Assembly (NCBI RefSeq): GCF_040581485.1 | Contig: NC_090130.1 | Coordinates: forward strand, 16,557,656 to 16,621,655 | Length of the DNA stretch: 64,000 nt | Direction: 5' to 3' | DNA from: Linepithema humile | Taxonomy: Eukaryota > Arthropoda > Insecta > Hymenoptera > Formicidae | Shown here: piece after piece, positions 56,003 through 64,000 of the stretch | Numbering within the stretch: the stretch's first letter is position 1 | How the letters are laid out: each line of letters starts with the position of its first letter | Program-made: the position numbers and the translations under genes | Notes under the pieces: generated by a model | Told to the model about the DNA's origin: nothing | The model's database searches: none | The model's input: only the letters and a program-made list of their open reading frames with translations

Positions 56003-56752
56003 TATGTATATACATACATGGAATATCCATAATGTGAAAAAAATGTACTGTATATACTATGTACATACATATAATATACGCTGATGTAGATACATTTGTG
56101 GATATACATAAGATATCTTATAAATATACATAGAATGTATATTCGAACGAGATTGCTGCCTGTATATATAATACATTGAATATATCTCGTGTACATTCCA
56201 TGTATATACATCAAACGTATATACTCCGTGTACATTCCATATATAATATATACATGAAACGTACATACATACAATATAGCTGATGTAGGTACATTTATGG
56301 ATATACATAGGGAATGAATATACATACAATCAGTCATTAATTCGTTCGCTTGCCGCTATGTAACGCATTATGCGCTATCTATCTCGTATTTAAGTGTTAA
56401 TCATGAGAATTATATAAAACTTGCAAAAGACGGGTAATAATAATGAAAATGTAATAACTTTTTCTATCAATTTAATATCTGAATCCCAACACAGAGAATT
56501 TAGATAAACTGATTGTTCAGAAATTGGGTTGATAAATATCCGAATGAATGAAAATTGTTTATTATTGACTTAAGAGTGGAGTTCAGTGTAGACTCCACTT
56601 TCCATAAAATTTTTAATGTTATAAAATAAATTATTTAAATTAAAAATTATTTCATTATTTAATTAATTACATTGGGCCAAGTGTTTTTGTCATATACTCA
56701 GTAAACATTCAATATATATAATATGAGAAAAACATACTGTATATACTATATA
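56003..56752. other. AT-rich with ATGTACAT-type short repeats
   Basis: 56010-56335 is built from diverged TACATACATRTAATAT and ATGTACATTCCATGTATATA pieces. Frames over it are low complexity. Similar sequence recurs at 58180-58500. The rest shows nothing. Confidence 0.5.
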
Positions 56753-58178
56753 CAGGGTGTCCCATTTAACTTGAGACAACTAAATATTTCGAAAAATAAG
56801 CATTGTACGAAAAAATGTCCCAAATAAACTTTTTTTGAATATTATCAAGGGGGACGTCTGCCTGTGTAAAAATTAACCTGCCCCCACCGCCTCTTGGGGG
56901 TGGGCGGGTGGCAACTTTGAAATTTCAAATGGGAACCCTTATTTTTTATTGCAGATTCGGATTCCTTGGAAAAAAATACGTAAGTTTTGTCCGAGACATT
57001 TTTTCGAATTGTGATAGATGGCGCTGTAATCAGTGAAAATTAGTTTTTGCCATTTTCTCTCACCATCGGGGTGCTTTATTTCGGTGAGTCCCCTCGCCTC
57101 TCACTATTCAATTACAATAAATGCTCGAAATGATGACCTTCCATTTTGATGCATTTATTAACTCGAGCTTGGAATGCTTGTACACATGTAGAAAGTGTAT
57201 CTGGCGTTATTTGTGCGCAAGCATATCTAATACGTTCCACCATGTTTTCTCGAGTATTTGGTACTTCTGTATACACTTTTTTTTTTAAGGTAACATAAAA
57301 TTATTTTAACTTTCGAAATTATTTCAAAATTATTTCAACTTTCTCCTCTAAAGATAAATAATCCAAAACTATGAGGCATCTACATATGTATTAAATTTCT
57401 GAAATACTGAAAATACTGAAAAGAAGAAACAAAATAAATGAAAGAAATTAAGTTAGAACAATTCTTCAATAACTGGATTCTTTAAATTTCAAGTCAAGTA
57501 AATTTCAGTAATACGTACGCTAGCTACTTGTTTTTTTACGGACGCGTTCTTTATTTCAGCAAATAAATAATGGATTATTTATCTTTAGAGGAGAAAGTTG
57601 AAATAATTTTGAAATAATTTTGGAAGTTGAAATAATTTTATGTTACCTTAAAGAAAAAGTGTATACAGAAGTACCAAATACTCGAGAAAACATGGTGGAA
57701 CGTATTAGATATGCTTGCGCACAAATAACGCCAGATACACTTTCTACATGTGTACAAGCATTCCAAGCTCGAGTTAATAAATGCATCGAAATGGAAGGTC
57801 ATCATTTCGAGCATTTATTGTAATTGAATAGTGAGAGGCAAGGGGACTCACCGAAATAAAGCACCCCGATGGTGAGAGAAAATGACAAAAACTAATTTTC
57901 ACTGATTACAGCGCCATCTATCACGATTCGAAAAAATGTCTCGGACAAAACTTACGTATTTTTTCCAAGGAATCCGAATCTGCAATAAAAAATGGGGGTT
58001 CCCATTTAAAATTTCAAAGTTGCCACCCGCCCCACCCCTAAGGGGCGATGGGGGTGGGTTAATTTTTACACAAGCAGACATCCCCCTTGATAATATTAAA
58101 AGTTTATTTGGGACATTTGTTCGTACAATGCTTATTTTTCGAAATATTTAGTTGTCTCAAGTTAAATGAGACAGCCTG
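56753..58178. mobile_element. fold-back element B (mariner-like derivative)
   Basis: A 1,426-bp relative of 5040-6483. It opens CAGGGTGTCCCATTTAACTT and closes with a slightly changed complement, and TATATA flanks both ends. The arms hold the deleted transposase: 57117-57363 (minus) and 57570-57823 (plus). Confidence 0.85.
57570..57823 (+). pseudogene. deleted mariner-like transposase in fold-back B
   Basis: The start ATGGATTATTTATC at 57570 is followed by a duplicated GAAATAATTTT stretch that breaks the frame. The C-terminal part then reads CYLKEKVYTEVPNTREN to HHFEHLL and the stop. It has the same internal deletion as 5396-5620, so that deletion arose before the two copies separated. Confidence 0.7.
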
Positions 58179-58637
58179 TATATACATAGAATGTACCTCA
58201 TGTACATGCCTCGAATGTGTATTGCACATTCTCGGAATATATCCTATGTACATACTGCGAACGTCCACTGCACATCCTCGGAATATGCCCCATGTGTACC
58301 ACGAATGTACACTGCATATCTTTGGAATATACCTATGTATGTAATATGGATATCCTATGTACATACATGTGGTAATTATTTCACATACATAAGATATGCG
58401 CTTTATATACTTTTCACATTCTCTATATAGACATAGGATAAACAATATACATATATGTATAATATATACTACATAGGACGTACACAGAATGTCCTAATGT
58501 TTATTGGGAAGTGACGTGCTTGCTTTTTGATATAATAAAGCGTTAAATGTTCTTACAGCTTTTTCATTTGTGAAATAATAATATAAAATATATTAAAAAA
58601 TTAATGATTATAATGATATAAGGCTCATGTGATTTTC
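58179..58637. other. short-repeat AT-rich sequence
   Basis: Diverged ATGTACATGCCTCGAATGTG-like units up to about 58500, then AT-rich sequence. No gene was seen. Confidence 0.5.
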
Positions 58638-59001
58638 AAAATCAAAATTCTTAAAAAGGAGCATAAAGAGCCACACAGCAAGTTGATCGTGCAAAGGGAA
58701 TAGTGTATTACTTAATTTACATTGTCGTTGAATATAAATAAACGTTTCGGTTTGTCATCAAGCCTTTTTCAATATTAATTATAAAAATTACAAAAAAGCC
58801 GCAACGCATTAATTACAGAAAAAGTGTGATAACATAATAAAGTTTTTCGGAATAATCTATAGATGAACTGACGTAACGTTCAAATTCAAATGACATTAAG
58901 ACTGTAATCACAGAGTAAAAGAAACAAATAAGAATTCGTATTATATTAAAACCGCTGGTCGAAGACAGAGTTAAATTAATGTTACATACTTGTAGTAAAA
59001 A

Positions 59002-60337
59002 TGTAACGGTGCAGCCCGCAAGCTGCATCGTTACGGCTACGGACCGTCCATCGTCCGTAGCCCACCAAGGGCGCATCGAGCGCCGATAAATTTCTTATCG
59101 TAACAACGGCGGTCAACCGCCGAAAATCCCCCACACCCGACCATTCCGAAATTCCGTTTTGTGGGGGACTCGCCGCCGAAACCGCCGATGCTTGCCGATT
59201 CGAAACCATTCGGCTGCCAGCCGGGTATAAAAGAGGCCCGGCTGTACGTCTTCTCACCAGATCCCGTTCGCTGATAGACAGCGAACAATCACTCTACGAG
59301 TGTCCTCGTAGTCCAAACCGAGCATACTCGGTTTCTATACCTGTTCCAGCACACGAGTATTCTCGTGTACCGCCGAGCGTCCTCGGTATTCTTGACTCCC
59401 GCATACGAATATATTCGTATACCCGCCGAGCGTACTTGGCTCCTCTAGGCCACCGAACTTCGTATTGCGGACATTCCCGCGTACCTAGCCAGGTCGCCGT
59501 TCTAAACTCCGCCTACGTACGAGCATCCTCGTACTCCCGCCGAGCGTAATCGGCAGCCTAAGTCCTTATATCGCGTTTATTCGCCGGGATTTCAAACCGT
59601 AATCCGTCCGACAGGCAAAACCGCGTCGACCAATCCGCGCCGCCGAATAGTCCGCATCGATCTACGAACAGACTCACGATACTCTTCGAACGCACTCACC
59701 GACTAGCGCTCCGTCTTGTACCAACCGTTGCGACACGATCGCCCGCGCTTGCGCTCTCGCTGATCGCACCAGGACGCCTCACGTCGTACTTTATAGTTTC
59801 GCATAAATAATTGTTCCTCCGCTGCCTAAAGAATTATTTTACCGTCGCCTTGTAGTTGTTTCACCGTTGCCTTTACATTTATTTCTTCCGCTTAAATAAT
59901 TCTTTTGCCGTCACTCTCAATTTATTTACCCTCGTCTTTATATTTATTTTCACGCTACTTGTAAAACTTATTTCACGCCGCTTCAAGAATTATTTCGCCG
60001 TTGCCCAATAATTATTTCACCGTGGTTACTCTACCGATCGCACCGATATTCTGTTACTTATTTCACCGTTGCTATACTAACTTCACCGACATATACTTTT
60101 ATATTTATTCCCCGCTGCTCAAATAATTATTCAGCCGTTGCTTAATAATCATTTCACCGTCGCTTGTATATTTTTTCACATCGCATGTACACACACAGTC
60201 ATCAAACATACTTAATTGAATAAACACGTCTTCTGATTTATCATTAACCAAACGCATATTTTCTTTGACACACCCCCAACCGTCCGAACCTGGATTCCGA
60301 CGAGCTATACCGCGCTCGAAAAACTCACACGGTTTCA
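59002..60337 (+). mobile_element. solo LTR, 1,336 bp
   Basis: It begins TGTAACGGTGCAGCCC and ends GGTTTCA, with AAAA on both sides (58998-59001 and 60338-60341). The intact right PLE arm lacks it, which shows an insertion. It has its own promoter and polyadenylation signal (AATAAA at 60219-60224). TG...CA ends and a 4-bp duplication suggest a Gypsy-type LTR whose internal region was lost by recombination. 59280-59560 contains short stem-loop repeats, and 59815-60170 has repeated ATTTCACCGTYGC-like units. Confidence 0.82.
59226..59260 (+). promoter_or_regulatory. LTR core promoter (TATA and initiator)
   Basis: TATAAAAG at 59226-59233, with TTCTCACCAG near 59251-59260 at the expected start-site distance. 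That puts the polyadenylation signal almost 1 kb downstream, which would be a very long R region. Confidence 0.6.
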
Positions 60338-60464
60338 AAAACATAATGTAGGCGAAGAGATCATCCACTCAATAGTAAGGTAAGAGAGAAACACTTGGGT
60401 CCATCTTAAATGATGGTTAAAATCTTAATGATCATAAAAGAGTAAACCAAATTAAAGTGAAGGT

Positions 60465-61157
60465 CATGGTGTAAGAAACAAGGTGTGCTCGTGCGCAGGC
60501 ATTTTTATTAGCCAATAAAAGAGCGTGACAAGTTTCCGCCATCTTGTAGAATTTAAATGGTATTTGAAGCAAGTTGAACAAGTTTTTGAAAAATGTATAT
60601 AAATATAAATATTTATTGTAAATATATTTTAACATAAATTAAATGACAAATGTAAGAGGCAATAAATACAAAAAAATATTAATACATTTAAATTACTTAG
60701 TAACTGTACAGTTAGTAAATTTTGATATTTTTTTATTATACTTTCTTTTATGGTTTTCGGCCGAAATTTGTTTATTAATAATTCGCACTCTAATATAAGT
60801 GCGCGTACGAATTAAACATAATAATACCTCCCGTGGTATTTTAATATTTTTGTTTTTTGGAAATGAAAAATACCTTATACCGGTATTTTTGGTATTTCGT
60901 GAATTGTTTTTGCAATTTTTTACCGCACACGACGGCATTTTAAAATATTATTTCTCGAACGTAAATAATAAAAACGCTATAAAGCACTACAAAAACTGCA
61001 CGTATAACCTCTTTATCGTGGCACTTCGAAACCTGTCGCGTTTCTATTGGTGATTTTCAAGATGGCGGAATCTTGTCACGCTTCCCCTTCCCTTCCCTGC
61101 GCAGAACGTGACGAAAATGCATTCGAGGAATGAGCACACCTTGTTTCTTACACCATG
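60465..61157. mobile_element. 693-bp P-like element with THAP start
   Basis: 26-bp perfect terminal repeats start CATGGTGTAAGAAACAAGGT. The 8-bp duplication GTGAAGGT flanks it (60457-60464 and 61158-61165). The right PLE arm has the empty site. The end sequence resembles the P-element opening CATGATG and the element at 35747. It retains a THAP-like coding start and no transposase core. Confidence 0.88.
60693..60938 (-). pseudogene. THAP-domain start of a P-type transposase
   Basis: Reads MPSCAVKNCKNNSRNTKNTG then IRYFSFPKNKN, the THAP opening (Met, Cys pair, F.FPK). After KIPREV the sequence loses similarity; GTATTATTATG there could be an old splice donor. The C-x2-H pair is absent. Confidence 0.65.
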
Positions 61158-61297
61158 GTGAAGGTAAAGAAATGGAGAGGAAGGGAGGGGAGAACGAAAA
61201 GACAAGGAGTAAAGGAAAGGAGGCATATGTAGAATGGAGGGGGTGAAGATGTTAGTGTAGGAGAGAGAAGTAATAAAATTATAATGAAGGAAACAGA

Positions 61298-62128
61298 TTA
61301 ATAATGGGGATAAGCATCAGGTAACCTTTCAGTGTCATTTTGATTATTCAAGCCTGCACGTTGTCTCTTAATAAAAATCATTTCCGAAATCATTCTTTTT
61401 ACATAAGAAGGTTCCCCGTCCAATATCCTTACATTCTCCCAGTCAAACTCGTGAGAGGACTCAATCTTGTGTTTAGAAATGACGGAAGGGGAACCACTCT
61501 TTTTATTTATGTCGTTCCTATGTTCTTTGATTCTGGTATTGAGTTGTCTTTTTGTCTGTCCAACGTACGTTTTGTCACAATCACGACACACAATCATGTA
61601 AACCACTTGACAATGAGAAAATTTATTCAAAATGTCTTTACCAGTCTTGATAAATTGAGTCAAATTATTAGAAATCGAGAAGACTAATTTTAGGTCGAAG
61701 CTTCTGGCAATGGAGTTGAAGTCTTTGTAAAAGGATGAAATGTACAGAATAGTAAAGAAAGTCTTAAAGCCATTGTTATCACAGTTATTATTTGAAATAT
61801 TACCTGTAGAATTAATATCACTTGTCTTTTGGATTAAAAATTTTAGTCTTTTATGTATCGTCGAAAAAATAAAATCAATTGGATAACAATTTTTTAAGAG
61901 AATGTAGATAGCCAATGTAAAATTCTTATTATGGAACTCAGGATGGGAGAGTAAAAAAATTCTGTCAGTTAGGCCTATAATAGTCTCTTTTTTATGTGAT
62001 ATCGGATGGTGGGAATGGTAGTTTAAAAGTCTACTTGATGCAGTAGGTTTTTGAAACCAGTCGAAAGAAATTGTGTTGTTAGTCAAAATTAAAGTTAAGT
62101 TTAGGAAGTTGATGCGATTATCAAAACC
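61298..62128 (-). pseudogene. Penelope-like RT C-terminus and GIY-YIG nuclease (left copy)
   Basis: A frame of at least 262 codons, almost identical to the right copy: FDWFQKPTASSRLLNYHSHH, FNSIARSFDLKLVFSISNNL, then VVYMIVCRDCDKTYVGQTKR and LNTRIKEHRNDINKKSGSPS. It starts inside the RT domain after the catalytic YIDD, so the reverse transcriptase is incomplete. Confidence 0.85.
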
Positions 62129-63173
62129 GTTATCTCCTTTGATTGCGGACCTGGTATTCCAAGACCTTGAAGTTAAAGCTTTAGATAGATTACCGTTTAA
62201 GCTACCTTTCTATTACCGCTACATTGACGATATTATTTTAGCTGCACCTACTAATTGCATAAATTCTATTTGTGAGGAGTTTAATTCACATCATGAGAGA
62301 CTTAGGTTTACTGTTGAAGTTGGTTTTGATAATCGAATCAACTTCCTAGACTTAACTTTAATTTTGACTAACAACACAATTTCTTTCGACTGGTTTCAAA
62401 AACCTACTGCATCAGATAGACTTTTGAACTACCATTCCCACCATCCGATATCACATAAAAAAGGGACTATTATAGGTCTAACTGACAGAATTTTTTTACT
62501 CTTCCATCCTGAGTTTCATAATAAGAATTTTACATTGGCTATCTACATTCTCTTAAAAAATTGTTATCCAATTAATTTTATTTTTTCGACGATACATAAA
62601 AGACTAAAATTTATAATCCAAAAGACAAGTGATATTAATTCTACAGGTAATATTTCAAATAATAACTGTGATAACAATGGCTTTAAGACTTTCTTTACTA
62701 TTCTGTACATTTCATCCTTCTACAAAGACTTCAACTCCATTGCCAGAAGCTTTAACCTAAAATTAGCCTTCTCGATTTCTAATAATTTGACTCAATTTAT
62801 CAAGACTGGTAAAGACATTTTGAATAAATTTTCTCATTGTCAAGTGGTTTACATGATTGCGTGTCGTGATTGTGACAAAACGTACGTTGGACAGACAAAA
62901 AGACAACTCAATACCAGAATCAAAGAACATAGAAACGACATAAATAAAAAGAGTGGTTCCCCTTCCGTCATTTCTAAACTCAAGATTGAGTCCTCTCACG
63001 AGTTTGACTGGGAGAATGTAAGGATATTGGACGGGGAACCTTCTTATGTAAAAAGAATAATTTCGGAAATGATTTTTATTAAGAGACAACGTGCAGGCTT
63101 GAATAATCAAAATGACACTGAAAGGTTACCTGATGCTTATCCCCCCATTATTAATCTGTTTCCTTCATTATAA
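62129..63173 (+). pseudogene. Penelope-like RT and GIY-YIG nuclease (right copy, 5'-truncated)
   Basis: Starts within RT: LSPLIADLVFQDLEVKALDR, then YYRYIDDIIL with the catalytic Asp pair, INFLDLTLIL and PISHKKGTIIGLTDRI. The C-terminal GIY-YIG endonuclease has VVYMIACRDCDKTYVGQTKR, a linked Cys pair and LNTRIKEHR. It is open to the stop at 63173. PLEs copy RNA at nicks made by this nuclease. About half of the usual ~800-residue protein is missing from the front (RT motifs 1-4), so it cannot be active alone. The ATG at 62073 lies across the junction and is not a true start. Confidence 0.87.
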
Positions 63174-63768
63174 TTTTATTACTTCTCTCTCCTACACTAA
63201 CATCTTCACCCCCTCCATTCTACATATGCCTCCCTTCCTTTACTCCTTGTCTTTTCGTTCTCCCCTCCCTTCCTCTCAATTTCTTTACCTTCACTTTAAT
63301 TTGATTTACTCTTTTATGATCATTAAGATTTTAACCATCATTTAAGATGGACCCAAGTGTTTCTCTCTTACCTTACTATTGAGTGGATGATCTCTTCGCC
63401 TACACTATGTTTTTACTACAAGTATGTAACATTAATTTAATTCTGTCTTCGACCAGCGGTTTTAATATAATACGAATTCTTATTTGTTTCTTTTACTCTG
63501 ATTACAGTCTTAATGTCATTTGAATTTGAACGTTACGTCAGTTCATCTATGGATTATTCCGAAAAACTTTATTATGTCACACTTTTTCTGTAATTAATGC
63601 GTTGCGGCTTTTTTGTAATTTTTATAATTAATATTGAAAAAGGCTTGATGACAAACCGAAACGTTTATTTATATTCAACGATAATGTAAATTAAGTAATA
63701 CACTATTCCCTTTGCACGACTCAACTTGCTGTGTGGCTCTTTATGCTCCTTTTTAAGAATTTTGATTT

Positions 63769-64000
63769 AAAAAAATTAATGTTTTTGGAATAAAATTCTC
63801 AATTTAATTATAAAAACAGCTACACAAACATTGATTACATATTTTTTCCTGAAATGGCCTTTGCACGCACGCTATGTATACACGCATACATGTGAAAAAC
63901 ACGCGTACTTTATAATTATAAGTCTTAGGCCTAACGTACAATACAGAAAGTATTAAGAATAGGAATAAATATTAAATATTAGGAATAGGAAATTGGAATT
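63769..64000. other. no gene recognised
   Basis: AT-rich end of the window, beyond the PLE pair. Confidence 0.5.

Larger units (their letters stand above)
58638..63768. mobile_element. head-to-head pair of Penelope-like elements
   Basis: The left copy (minus, 62128 to 58638) and right copy (plus, 62129 to 63768) share ~1.41 kb of mirrored sequence once two insertions are removed from the left. The right copy has 193 bp more at the centre (62129-62321), carrying the RT catalytic motif. The outer ends read AAATCAAAATTCTTAAAAAG and its complement. CAAGCCTTTTTC next to AAACGTTTCGG marks the PLE end region (58743-58772, mirrored at about 63640-63666). 5'-truncated inverted pairs are typical of PLE insertion. 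Confidence 0.87.

Noticed and set aside
56002..56337. Tyr/Ile-rich frames on the minus strand
   Set aside because: A product of ATGTACAT-type short repeats, with two overlapping frames of equal quality.
59037..59288. Minus-strand frames in the LTR promoter region
   Set aside because: GC-rich shadow frames with no domain, overlapping the TATA region.

Overview
The window looks like a transposon-dense stretch of an insect nuclear genome. It is AT-rich, intron-containing and free of operons, with animal-type repeats, and the one host gene recognised resembles insect doublecortin-EMAP. The repeat repertoire would suit an ant or another hymenopteran, but that is a guess. Almost everything else is mobile DNA, much of it nested or folded into palindromes.

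Layout. 1-7.9 kb: a broken tnp2-like (CMC/EnSpm-type) transposase, one copy of a short structured repeat, and a fold-back element holding an internally deleted mariner-like transposase. 7.9-13.5 kb: a decayed BEN-domain gene with a duplicated exon, a near-perfect hairpin and long inverted repeats. 14.6-15.8 kb: head-to-head Penelope-like (PLE) remnants. 16.4-26.5 kb: a ~10.1 kb palindromic transposon. Each ~4.8-4.9 kb arm carries a complete gene for the same ~1,055-residue protein, read as a DDE transposase joined to a ubiquitin-specific-protease-like (USP-like) cysteine-protease domain. Each arm also carries a 151-bp tandem array, and the arms are separated by a 397-bp unique spacer. This is the most interesting item. 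27-32 kb: more copies of the structured repeat and two large palindromes. 33.3-33.9 kb: an intronless matrix-metalloproteinase pseudogene. 34-38.8 kb: an 8-bp-TSD hairpin element, a P-like element with a split THAP domain, a dead Tc1 element and a fold-back element.

39.1-46.1 kb: three minus-strand exons of a DCX-EMAP-type microtubule-binding protein, with compatible splice phases and a 5.8 kb intron full of repeats. 46.5-49.9 kb: hairpin elements and a tRNA-like SINE. 49.96-55.03 kb: a 5'-to-3' LOA/I-like non-LTR retrotransposon with a 14-bp target duplication, inserted in a fold-back element and dead through stops and frameshifts. 56.7-58.2 kb: a second copy of the mariner-like fold-back element. 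58.6-63.8 kb: a head-to-head pair of PLE copies (reverse transcriptase plus GIY-YIG nuclease), whose left arm was later hit by a 1,336-bp solo LTR and by a 693-bp P-like element with a THAP start.

Only the DCX-EMAP exons look like a working host gene. The twin transposase-protease genes are the only long intact transposon ORFs. The recurring theme is inverted duplication at every scale from 140 bp to 10 kb. All assignments come from reading the sequence; no database search was run.
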